From: UBA7445 sp042096455 | GTDB lineage: Bacteria > Verrucomicrobiota > Verrucomicrobiia > Opitutales > Coraliomargaritaceae | Length of the DNA: 10,046 bases | Direction of reading: 5' to 3' | Assembly: GCA_042096455.1 (NCBI GenBank) | Contig: JBELLU010000057.1 | Location: forward strand, 1 to 10,046 | Shown: positions 1 to 6,594 of the stretch, piece by piece | Layout: each line of letters opens with the position of its first letter | Numbering within the stretch: the first letter of the stretch is position 1 | Notes under the pieces: generated by a model | Database searches by the model: none | Seen by the model: the letters and a program-made list of their open reading frames with translations, nothing else | What the model was told of the DNA's origin: nothing | Program-made: the position numbers and the translations under genes

Positions 1-15
1 GTTTCGGTCGCCCGC

Positions 16-40
16 TTAAAAGAAGCGCACCGCCAGGCGC
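16..40 (-). terminator. possible weak terminator after ccsA
   Basis: Read on the minus strand, just past the ccsA stop, two GCGC blocks (37-40 and 25-28) can pair around a short GC-rich loop, with a few extra inner pairs if one base is bulged. They are followed by TTCTTTTAA (24 to 16). This has the order of an intrinsic terminator, but the stem is short and the T run is broken by a C. The window ends 15 bp further on, so the next gene cannot be seen. Weak call. Confidence 0.25.
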
Positions 41-50
41 ACCCTAGGGC

Positions 51-1907
51 CTAGCTTTTTGACAGCGCAAATTGGCTGTTCCAGAAGCGGAGGGGGAGGA
101 GGGCGAGGGCGATGCAGAGGAGTTGGCTGAGGGCGAAGGCGCACATCCAGAGGAAGCCGCTGTCGGTAAAACCGTAGGAGTGGAGTCCGACGCCGAGGAG
201 GTTGGTGCCGAACCAGGACCAGGCGGTGACGATATTGCCGAGGATGGCGAGCGCCATGAGTCCACGTTCGCGGACTAGCCCGCCCCAGCGGGCGTGGAGG
301 GTGATGGCGCACATGATGACGATCATGAGGGCGCCGTTTTCTTTGGGATCCCAGCCCCAGAAGCGGCCCCAGCTTTGGTCGGCCCAGATGCCGCCGAGGA
401 TGGTGCCGACAAGGCTGAAGAGGGCGGCAAAACAGGTGATGCCGTAAACCATCCCGGCGAGGGATCGGGCGGCGGGTTTGTCAAAGCCGCGCCGGAGGAT
501 TCCGAGGAAGGTGAAGGCGATGGCAAGGGCTCCGGCGAAGAACATGGCGGAGTAGCCGAGGGTGATGACGACGACGTGGGTCGCGAGCCAGAAGTTGGAG
601 TCGAGGACGGCGCGCATCATCTCGAGGGTGTCGCCGGTCATGGCGAGGTGGTGGGCAATGATGAGGGTGGCGAATCCGACCAGGGCGGCCATGGCGGCAC
701 CGACGCCGTTGCGATTGAAGCGTTCGAGGAAGGCGCCGAGGAGGACGGCGCCCCAACCGACGAAGACGGCGGAGGAGTAGAGGTTAGTGACGGGCGGGCG
801 GTCCTGGATATACATGCGTGCCGCGAGTCCAAAGGTGTGGAGGGCAAAGGCGAGGCAGAGGGTCCAGAAAGCGGCGTTGCCGAGGGCTTGGGGCCAGCGG
901 AGCCAGGAGATGCAAACAAAGAGGAAGACGAGGATGTAAAGCTCGATAGCGATGGCGAAGGGTTTGTAGCCGTTGAAGACGCGTTCAAAATGGACGCGTC
1001 CGATATCGTCGGGGAAATCGGCAGTGACGCGTTCTTTGACTTGGGTGAGGGTCTTATTAAAGGTTTCAGCGTCTCCGGCGCGGTATGCCATGATGAGGCT
1101 GGCGTAGCTCATAGCGTAGGGGCTGAGTTGTCCGGTTTGGATGACGTTGAGAAGTTCGTCGCCGAGGTTCAGCCAATCATCCATGGGATCGACGGGGGCG
1201 GGTGGTGGGATGACGCGGAGGTGAGCGGTTTGGGAAAGACGGAGGTAGTCCTCGCCGTAGCCGAGGAAGTTTTTGACGAGGTCGGCATTGTATTCTTCGC
1301 CGGCCTGTTGTTTGCGGAGTTCCGCCATGGCGGGCTGGAGAAGGCTGAGGTAGCTGCGGTATTCGTCGGCGAGTTGGTCGAGGCGCTGGGGGTCCCCAAT
1401 GGGATGGAGGGAATGCATGACGCGGTGGTAGAGGCTGAGCCCGTTGTTGAGCTCGGCGATCTGGCGTTGGTAGGCGTCGCGTTTTTTCGGCTCGGGGTCG
1501 ATCTCGCGGAATTGTTGATTGATGGTCTCGAAGTGGGGGCGGAGGTCGTTGAAGGAGTAGTGGCGCTTGCCCGGTTGGGCGAGGCCTTCGAGTCCGAGGT
1601 CATCGGGGAATTCAATTTTAAAGACGGGGTGGGTGTCGGCGCGCTCGGGTCGCATGGTGAGGTCGAGGAACCATTCGATCGGGCTGAGGGTTTGTCCGTC
1701 GAGGGTTTCAACTTTTTGTCGGGCGGCGAGGACGAGGAGGGTATTGCGTGCGACGGAATCGAGGGGTTTGATGCGCCCGCCAACCTGCACGGGGAGTTCC
1801 GCAAAACCCGCGAGGTCATAGCCCGAATCCTGCGCGGCGGGGCGCAGGTAACGACCGAGGACTAAAAGGACGAGGAGCGCGGCAAGACTGTAGATGATTT
1901 TCTTCAT
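51..1907 (-). CDS. ccsA: cytochrome c biogenesis protein CcsA/ResC with long N-terminal extracytoplasmic domain
   Basis: System II cytochrome c maturation: CcsA works with ResB as the heme exporter and cytochrome c synthase in the cytoplasmic membrane. The 618-residue protein has an N-terminal membrane anchor (about residues 4-20), a largely hydrophilic stretch of about 290 residues opening with LPVQVGGRIKPLDSVARN (38-55), and then a multi-pass CcsA core (about 315-605). The core carries the diagnostic tryptophan-rich WWD heme motif WGRFWGWDPKEN (513-524). Candidate heme ligands are H444 before it (ATHVVVITLGY), H538 (LHARW) and H576 (GLHSYGF), matching the external and membrane histidines known for the family. 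Classical CcsA proteins are about 300-400 residues, so the extra length is the N-terminal domain; a similar region is, to my knowledge, found in Bacteroidota and PVC versions. It is last in the lipoprotein-resB-ccsA unit, 127 bp after resB, with a hairpin element in that gap. The ATG is preceded by GGTCCCGC, not a Shine-Dalgarno sequence. Stop is TAG. Confidence 0.95.
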   Translation of the reverse strand: MKKIIYSLAALLVLLVLGRYLRPAAQDSGYDLAGFAELPVQVGGRIKPLDSVARNTLLVLAARQKVETLDGQTLSPIEWFLDLTMRPERADTHPVFKIEFPDDLGLEGLAQPGKRHYSFNDLRPHFETINQQFREIDPEPKKRDAYQRQIAELNNGLSLYHRVMHSLHPIGDPQRLDQLADEYRSYLSLLQPAMAELRKQQAGEEYNADLVKNFLGYGEDYLRLSQTAHLRVIPPPAPVDPMDDWLNLGDELLNVIQTGQLSPYAMSYASLIMAYRAGDAETFNKTLTQVKERVTADFPDDIGRVHFERVFNGYKPFAIAIELYILVFLFVCISWLRWPQALGNAAFWTLCLAFALHTFGLAARMYIQDRPPVTNLYSSAVFVGWGAVLLGAFLERFNRNGVGAAMAALVGFATLIIAHHLAMTGDTLEMMRAVLDSNFWLATHVVVITLGYSAMFFAGALAIAFTFLGILRRGFDKPAARSLAGMVYGITCFAALFSLVGTILGGIWADQSWGRFWGWDPKENGALMIVIMCAITLHARWGGLVRERGLMALAILGNIVTAWSWFGTNLLGVGLHSYGFTDSGFLWMCAFALSQLLCIALALLPLRFWNSQFALSKS

Positions 1908-1952
1908 GCGGGACCAAAGGCTTGAACTGGGGAGCTGGGCTAAAATTTATTG

Positions 1953-2023
1953 AACTACGAATTGCGCGGATAACGCGGATGGACCGAGGTTCTGGATTCG
2001 TTTTATTCGTGTGATTAGTAGTT
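1953..2023. repeat. 71-base imperfect inverted repeat built of 9-base units
   Basis: The left arm 1953-1980 (AACTACGAATTGCGC...) and right arm 1996-2023 (...GTGATTAGTAGTT) are reverse complements at 20 of 28 positions. Six of the eight differences are G-U or U-G pairs if the plus strand is transcribed, leaving two true mismatches. The 15-base middle can fold further (GGACC 1981-1985 with GGTTC 1988-1992, innermost pair open, TGG bulged). Each arm is internally periodic at nine bases: GAATTGCGC, GGATAACGC, GGATGGACC on the left (1959-1985) and GATTCGTTT, TATTCGTGT, GATTAGTAG on the right (1995-2021). It fills most of the gap between resB and ccsA. The layout resembles a dispersed intergenic palindromic repeat (REP/MITE-like). 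No transposase and no second copy is visible in this window. Confidence 0.75.
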
Positions 2024-2034
2024 TTAATTCAGTA

Positions 2035-3207
2035 TCACGCGGTTTTCCTTTTTTTGAGGTATTTGGAGAAGTGGAGTCCGAATTGGTAGGTCATGCCGAG
2101 GCCCATAAGGAGGACGCTGAAGTAGGGGAGGAGCCAACCGGGGTTGCGGACGACTTGCAGGACGGTGGCGGTTTCGTCGGGGGAAAAGGAGGCCTGGTAG
2201 AAGGTGAGTCCTTCGTAGCGCAGGGGGTGGTTCATGTAGATGAGGGCCTGCTGTTTTTTGGCGGGGTCGGGGTGGTGGGTGATGATTTTACTGGAGAAGT
2301 TGAAGGGGATTTCGGTGCCGGGGTATTTGTCGTGGGCAAAGTCGAGGAGTTCGATTTCGAAGGGGTGGTAGTGGCGTTGAAAACGGAGGGCGATTTCGTA
2401 TTCGCCCTGATCGGCCTGGACGGTTTGTGCGGGGAAGCGGTCGTCAATGACGTTGGAGAGGAGCCAGACCCCGAGGGATGTATCGCCTTCGAGGATTTCG
2501 ATGTAGGCGGTGGCGGTATTGATGGCTTTTTCGGAATAGTCGGGTGCTTTGGGGATGGCGGTCACGCCCATTTTGGCGGCGACTCCACGGTTGGCGGGGT
2601 TGCGGGAACCCTGGGCCTGCACGAGTTGGGCGTTGGGGTAGAAATGCAGGACGCGGGCGCGGAGAGTGGTGTCGGGGACATCGAGGGTACGTCCGGGTTT
2701 GAGGTCTTGCGCGGGGATGGTATGGACACGGTCGAATTCGGTATCGGAGCGGTCGATGAGAACGAGCTCATTGGCGCGGATGGTTTGGGAATAACTGGCG
2801 CGCCCACCTTCGGGGACGGTCATTTGGCTTTCGACGGCGAGGAGGTCGGTGAGGAGTTCGCTGACGATGAGGAGCATGAGCCCTAGGTGAATGGCGTAGA
2901 GTCCGAGCTTGGCGGCTTTGAGTGAGAAGCGGCGGCTGTAGGCGACGGTGAGGTTGATGAGCATGAGGCCCCCGATGGTGTAACCACCGAACATGGGGAT
3001 GCGAAGCCAGGTGAGTTGTTCGCCGGCAGGCCAGACGGCGGGGTATTGCCATGCGACGACGAAACTTTCGAAGTAAAGCTTTTGGGTGTGCCAGATCCCG
3101 TATTCCACTTGGTCGATCGTGCCAAAGAAGATGAGCACCATGGAAGCGCTCAGGAGAATAACAGTCAGCTTTAGGGAACTGAAAATCTGTAGGAGGGCAG
3201 ACAACAT
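2035..3207 (-). CDS. resB: cytochrome c biogenesis protein ResB
   Basis: Membrane partner of CcsA in system II cytochrome c maturation; it is thought to channel heme to CcsA and help present apocytochrome. The 390-residue protein has the ResB layout: transmembrane segments at about 12-30, 70-90 and 103-124, a large extracytoplasmic domain (about 125-350), and a last transmembrane segment at about 356-377. The end of the large domain has the family-typical stretch MNHPLRYEGLTFYQASF (325-341), followed by a 'NPGW' entry to the last helix. H107 in the third helix (YAIHLGLML) is a candidate for the conserved membrane heme-ligand histidine of ResB. At 390 residues it is shorter than many ResB proteins (about 450-600), but all expected parts are present. 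The start follows the lipoprotein stop by 4 bp. No good ribosome binding site lies just upstream, so translation is probably coupled. Stop is TGA. Confidence 0.93.
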   Translation of the reverse strand: MLSALLQIFSSLKLTVILLSASMVLIFFGTIDQVEYGIWHTQKLYFESFVVAWQYPAVWPAGEQLTWLRIPMFGGYTIGGLMLINLTVAYSRRFSLKAAKLGLYAIHLGLMLLIVSELLTDLLAVESQMTVPEGGRASYSQTIRANELVLIDRSDTEFDRVHTIPAQDLKPGRTLDVPDTTLRARVLHFYPNAQLVQAQGSRNPANRGVAAKMGVTAIPKAPDYSEKAINTATAYIEILEGDTSLGVWLLSNVIDDRFPAQTVQADQGEYEIALRFQRHYHPFEIELLDFAHDKYPGTEIPFNFSSKIITHHPDPAKKQQALIYMNHPLRYEGLTFYQASFSPDETATVLQVVRNPGWLLPYFSVLLMGLGMTYQFGLHFSKYLKKRKTA

Positions 3208-3211
3208 TGTG

Positions 3212-3856
3212 CTAGTGGTGCGGATCCTCGATTTGGACGGAGTCTAGGAATTGCTGAAAGGCGGGTTCCTGACTGAGGACGGTTTTGGTATCGCCGAGCA
3301 TTTTAAAGAACCAGGTTTTGCCGTGAAAGGGAAGGAGCGCGCCGAGGATGGATTGGGTATCGCCCGCCAAGCGTACGTAGGTGGCGCGGTGATTGGAGAC
3401 GGTGCTGGGGGTGGTGGCTTGCGGGAGGTCAGCGTTAGTGATGGCGGGGAGCCCGACTTGCTGGCGCCAGCGGTTGATATTGGAGAGGAGTCCGCCCACG
3501 TCGCCGGGGAAGACCGTGACGGTGATGGTGGCGGTTCCGTCGGGACTGTTGTAATTGAGTTCGGCTTTGCGAATCCCGGAGGGGGCTTGTTTGACCCATC
3601 CCCCGGGGGTGTCGAATTGAAGGGCGCCGGCAGCCTGCGCGGCTTCTGCCATGCCGGGGAGGATTTGCATGTTTCCGGGGGTCGCCGGTTTGGAGGGGGC
3701 GGGTGCTTGCGCGGTCGCGGTGATGGTGGCGAGCGGGCGTTCTTCTTTGGGGATGGTATAGCTGTGTGGCTTGGCGCGATCGCAGGACGCGAGGAGGCCG
3801 CCGCACAAGAGGAGGGCAAGTGGTTTTATTTTACGAAGGTGATTTTGCTTTTGCAT
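3212..3856 (-). CDS. predicted lipoprotein of unknown function in the cytochrome c maturation operon
   Basis: 214 residues. The N-terminus is a lipoprotein signal: basic residues (K3, R8, K9, K11), a hydrophobic core (13-22) and a lipobox LLASC ending at C25, so the mature protein should be anchored by lipid on the outer side of the cytoplasmic membrane or in the outer membrane. A Pro/Ala-rich linker (about 40-65) leads to a folded domain (about 78-211). It has TPGGWVKQAPSGIRKAELNY (83-102), GGLLSNINRWRQQVGLPAIT (121-140) and GKTWFFKMLGDTKTVLSQEPAF (179-200), an alpha/beta-like pattern. I recall the 'GG-L-N-NRWR-Q-GLP' pattern from uncharacterised PVC proteins, but I cannot name a function. 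The 4-bp gap to resB implies a role in or near cytochrome c maturation (inference). A heme-binding CXXCH is absent and C25 is the only cysteine of the mature protein (C18 lies in the signal peptide), so a thioredoxin-like or cytochrome role is unlikely. Confidence 0.88.
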   Translation of the reverse strand: MQKQNHLRKIKPLALLLCGGLLASCDRAKPHSYTIPKEERPLATITATAQAPAPSKPATPGNMQILPGMAEAAQAAGALQFDTPGGWVKQAPSGIRKAELNYNSPDGTATITVTVFPGDVGGLLSNINRWRQQVGLPAITNADLPQATTPSTVSNHRATYVRLAGDTQSILGALLPFHGKTWFFKMLGDTKTVLSQEPAFQQFLDSVQIEDPHH

Positions 3857-3863
3857 TTCCGTT

Positions 3864-3892
3864 TAAGGGATTTCGACCGCTTGAAATGTCAA
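3864..3892 (-). promoter_or_regulatory. candidate promoter with dyad upstream of the lipoprotein-resB-ccsA unit
   Basis: On the minus strand a perfect TTGACA (3892 to 3887) lies 30 bp before the lipoprotein start. At 17-19 bp spacing only poor -10 matches occur (CCCTTA to CTTAAA). The 16 bp after the TTGACA (3886 to 3871) form an imperfect dyad, TTTCAAGC/GGTCGAAA, with outer TTTC/GAAA arms, which could be an operator. If this promoter is used, transcription would start almost at the ATG (3856), giving a near-leaderless message. That fits the lack of a normal ribosome binding site (only GGAA directly before the ATG). Confidence 0.25.
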
Positions 3893-3913
3893 CCTGTGGC
3901 CTGCGATGCAGTC

Positions 3914-3943
3914 CTGCTATTAGATATTCTGCTATTAATTATT
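3914..3943. repeat. 15-bp tandem duplication across the ychF stop codon
   Basis: Two adjacent 15-bp units, CTGCTATTAGATATT (3914-3928) and CTGCTATTAATTATT (3929-3943), agree at 13 of 15 positions. On the minus strand each unit carries TAATAG in the ychF frame, so the gene ends in a double stop that is repeated 15 bp later. Confidence 0.8.
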
Positions 3944-5038
3944 AAAACGAAAGAGGGCGACATCGCCGTCTTTGAATTCGTAGTCTTTGCCTTCGAGTCG
4001 GTATTTGCCGGCCTCGCGGGCTCCGGCGGTACTGCCCGCGGCGATGAGGTCGTCGTAGCTGACGACCTCGGCTTTGATGAAGCCTTTTTCAAAATCGGTA
4101 TGAATGACGCCGGCGCATTGGGGGGCTTTCATGCCGTTGCGGAAGGTCCAGGCGCGGACTTCCTGTTCGCCTGCGGTAAAGTAGGAGGCGAGCCCGAGGA
4201 GGTCGTAGGCGGCGCGAATGAGGAGGGAGACGCCGGAATCGGTGATGCCGAGGGACTCGAGGTATTCGGCGGCTTCGGCGGGTTCAAAGTCGATGAGTTC
4301 CGCTTCGACGGCAGCGGAGACGATGCAGATGCCGGCGCCGTAATGCTCGCGGGCGTAGGTTTCGACTTTCTGGACGTAGGGGTTCTGGCTGGGGTCGGCG
4401 AGGTCGCCTTCCGCGACATTGCAGGCGTAGAGGACGCGCTTGGCGCTCAGGAGGCAAAGGCGTTTGAGCGTAATTTTTTCTTCGTCGGAAAGCTCGAGGG
4501 TAAGGGCGGGTTTGTTTTCGTTCAGATGCGGAAGGAGGCGGTCGATCAGTTCGATATTCTCGGCGGCTTCCTTGTCGCCGCCGCGGGCTTTTTTGGTGCT
4601 CTTTTCTTTTTGGCTTTCGAGGGAGGTGAGGTCGGCGAGGATGAGTTCGGTATTGATGACCTCGATATCGCGGAGGGGGTCAATCGATCCCATATTGTGA
4701 ATGATGTCTTCGTCCTCGAAGCAACGCACCACGTGGACGACGGCATCGACTTCGCGGATATTGGCGAGGAATTTGTTGCCGAGGCCCTCGCCCTTGCTGG
4801 CCCCGGCGACGAGTCCGGCGATGTCGACGAATTCGATGGCGGCGGGAATGACGCGGTTGGTTTTGGCGATGGCGCGGAGGGGTTCAAGGCGCTCGTCCGG
4901 CACTTGCACCACTCCGACGTTTGGGTCGATAGTGCAGAAAGGATAGTTGGCTGATTCAGCCTTGCGGGTACGGGTAAGGGCGTTGAAGAGGGTGCTCTTC
5001 CCGACATTGGGTAAACCTACGATTCCAGCTTGTAGCAT
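3935..5038 (-). CDS. ychF: YchF/OLA1-family ribosome-associated ATPase
   Basis: OBG-family P-loop NTPase that, in studied members, prefers ATP over GTP, binds ribosomes and is tied to translation and oxidative-stress control. It acts in the cytoplasm. The 367 residues equal the usual family length. Visible motifs are G1 GLPNVGKS (8-15), G3 DIAG (72-75) followed by a hydrophobic residue instead of the catalytic Gln (typical of HAS-NTPases), and the altered G4 NVAE (207-210) in place of NKxD, which explains ATP use. SAAVEAEL (241-248) is at the G5 place. A helical insertion lies at about 115-195, and the C-terminal TGS domain (about 283-367) ends with the family signature KDYEFKDGDVALFRFN. The start is fixed by conservation of the first residues, yet the bases before the ATG are a pyrimidine tract (CCTTCCTCCCTT) with no Shine-Dalgarno sequence. 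The gene lies 78 bp upstream of the lipoprotein gene; no terminator is evident between them. Confidence 0.97.
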   Translation of the reverse strand: MLQAGIVGLPNVGKSTLFNALTRTRKAESANYPFCTIDPNVGVVQVPDERLEPLRAIAKTNRVIPAAIEFVDIAGLVAGASKGEGLGNKFLANIREVDAVVHVVRCFEDEDIIHNMGSIDPLRDIEVINTELILADLTSLESQKEKSTKKARGGDKEAAENIELIDRLLPHLNENKPALTLELSDEEKITLKRLCLLSAKRVLYACNVAEGDLADPSQNPYVQKVETYAREHYGAGICIVSAAVEAELIDFEPAEAAEYLESLGITDSGVSLLIRAAYDLLGLASYFTAGEQEVRAWTFRNGMKAPQCAGVIHTDFEKGFIKAEVVSYDDLIAAGSTAGAREAGKYRLEGKDYEFKDGDVALFRFNN

Positions 5039-5140
5039 AAGGGAGGAAGGTTGGCTTTTGGCGGATGCGGTGCAATGTTAAATCGTCGCGGAATGGTGGT
5101 GGGGCTTGCCTGAGGGCGGGGTTTTTGTATTTTGCGGGTT
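5039..5140. promoter_or_regulatory. divergent spacer between ychF and glcD
   Basis: This 102-bp gap must hold the promoters of ychF (minus) and of the glcD-cutA pair (plus). I cannot assign convincing -35/-10 boxes on either strand. The plus strand has a purine tract AAGGGAGGAAGG (5039-5050), the complement of the ychF leader, and a GA-rich stretch GAGGGCGGGG (5112-5121) that may serve as a ribosome binding site for the oxidoreductase. Confidence 0.5.
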
Positions 5141-6589
5141 ATGGCATCTAAAAAATCCAGCACGGTGGCATTGGCGCTCCGGGCCTTGCGCCGGAAATTA
5201 CCCGGGCGGGTTTCGGTAACGGAGGCGGCGCGCTTCAAAGCCTCGGTGGATAATTTGCGGCTTTCGTCTATGCCGGACGCGGTGGTGCGGGTCGCGGCGG
5301 CGGAGGAAGTGGGGGTGGTTTTGAAACTGGCGCACCAATACGGGATTCCGGTGACGGCGCGTGGCGCGGGTTCATCGGCAACCGGTTCGGCGGTTCCCTT
5401 GAAGGGTGGATGGGCTTTGGATTTGAGCGGTTTAAATGGAGTGAAGATCGATGCGGTCTCACGTATTGCGACGGTGGGGGCGGGGGTCGTGACGGCGGAT
5501 TTGCAAGCGCGCGCGGAAAAAGTGGGCCTCTTTTATCCACCGGACCCGTCCTCGAAAAACTACAGCACGATCGGGGGTAACATCGCCTGTAATGCGGGGG
5601 GGATGCGTTGCGTGAAGTATGGGGTAACGCGGGATTACGTGCTTGGCCTGAGTGGATTTTTAGCGGACGGAAGTCCGGTGCAATGGGGCTTGCCCCTGAA
5701 GAAGTATGTCTCGGGTTTAAACCTGAAGGATTTGTGGATTGGATCGGAGGGCATGCTCGGCGTGGTGACGGAGGCGAATCTGCGTTTGGTGCGTCAACCG
5801 GAGCAGCGATGGATGGGGTTGTTTGCCTTTCGTACTGAAGCGGGGGCCTTGCGGGCAGTGCGGGATTTATTAAAGGCGGGGATCGAGCCTTCGATTCTGG
5901 AATTTCTGGACCGGCAAAGCGTCGCCTGTGCGGAAGCTTACAGCGAGAAGGTCCTGGTGGAGGGGATGCCGGGTGCCGCGATTCTCTTGATTGAATTAGA
6001 TGGGGCAGGCTCCGAAGTCCGCCGGCAACGGGCGCAATTGAAGGAATTTATGGCGGGGAAAGCGGTGGTTTCAAAGGAAGCACGGACGTCCGCGCAGGCG
6101 GAAAAACTGTGGCAGGTGCGCCGGACTTGTTCGCAGTCGATGTATTCTCTGGGTGATACGAAGTTGAATGAGGATGTAGTTGTGCCGATTGGGAAGCAGG
6201 CAGAATTAATCCGTTATACCATTGCCTTGAAGAAAGAGATTGGATTGCCGACTCCGACGTATGGTCATGCGGGGGATGGAAATCTGCACGTGCACATCAT
6301 GTATAATCGGGGCGAACCCTCGGAGGCGAAGCGTGCCAAGGCGGGGATTCGAAAGCTCATGCAAAAGGTGGTGGATTTGGGGGGTGCGATTACCGGTGAG
6401 CACGGGATCGGCTTGGCGAAAATTCCGTTTATGGAACTGCAACACAGCGAGGCGGAAATCAAGGCAATGCGGGCGGTCAAGGCGGCCCTGGATCCAAAGG
6501 GGATTCTCAATCCCGGGAAAATATTTGAACCGTTTGAAGTTTGGGATCACGAACCGGTCGAGGTGAAGTTTTCCTGGGATCACCATTAA
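5141..6589 (+). CDS. glcD: FAD-binding oxidoreductase, GlcD / D-lactate dehydrogenase type
   Basis: Member of the vanillyl-alcohol oxidase/PCMH flavoprotein superfamily, which oxidises 2-hydroxy acids such as glycolate or D-lactate. From the ATG it has 482 residues, normal for the family. The FAD-binding domain (about 45-220) shows RGAGSSATGSAVP (74-86), PPDPSSKNYSTIGGNIAC (133-150) and GSEGMLGVVTEANLRL (201-216). The C-terminal oxidase domain (about 225-465) shows NEDVVVPI (343-350), GHAGDGNLHVHI (375-386) with the likely metal-binding H376 and H383, GEHGIGLAK (419-427) and DPKGILNPGKIF (451-462). A tail of 20 acidic and aromatic residues follows. No glcE or glcF is adjacent, so the exact substrate and electron acceptor are open. 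An in-frame TTG at 5132 could add three residues; it is better spaced from the GA-rich stretch at 5112-5121, so the start is not fully settled. cutA follows after 5 bp. Confidence 0.93.
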   Translation: MASKKSSTVALALRALRRKLPGRVSVTEAARFKASVDNLRLSSMPDAVVRVAAAEEVGVVLKLAHQYGIPVTARGAGSSATGSAVPLKGGWALDLSGLNGVKIDAVSRIATVGAGVVTADLQARAEKVGLFYPPDPSSKNYSTIGGNIACNAGGMRCVKYGVTRDYVLGLSGFLADGSPVQWGLPLKKYVSGLNLKDLWIGSEGMLGVVTEANLRLVRQPEQRWMGLFAFRTEAGALRAVRDLLKAGIEPSILEFLDRQSVACAEAYSEKVLVEGMPGAAILLIELDGAGSEVRRQRAQLKEFMAGKAVVSKEARTSAQAEKLWQVRRTCSQSMYSLGDTKLNEDVVVPIGKQAELIRYTIALKKEIGLPTPTYGHAGDGNLHVHIMYNRGEPSEAKRAKAGIRKLMQKVVDLGGAITGEHGIGLAKIPFMELQHSEAEIKAMRAVKAALDPKGILNPGKIFEPFEVWDHEPVEVKFSWDHH

Positions 6590-6594
6590 GGGCA

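Noticed and set aside
294..1865. 523-codon plus-strand open frame
   Set aside because: It lies antisense to ccsA and its product is a low-complexity Gly/Glu/Val/Asp-rich chain with no motif. It is what the strand skew and GC-rich codons of ccsA produce on the other strand.
2011..2886. 291-codon plus-strand open frame
   Set aside because: Antisense shadow of resB with the same Gly/Glu/Val/Phe-rich composition.
3251..4954. 567-codon plus-strand open frame
   Set aside because: It is antisense to the lipoprotein gene, the spacer and ychF, all better supported. The product is Gly/Glu/Asp/Phe-rich without family features. Its length is notable but explained by composition.
1..5000. GA-rich, repeat-like look of the plus strand
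   Set aside because: It is not a tandem repeat. It arises from C-rich codons of minus-strand genes (ccsA, resB, lipoprotein, ychF) plus G skew.
5065..5151. 28-codon open frame overlapping the start of the oxidoreductase gene
   Set aside because: A leader peptide is possible, but the purine tract (5039-5050) is 14 bases away from the ATG and the peptide has no telling codon run. Chance is more likely.
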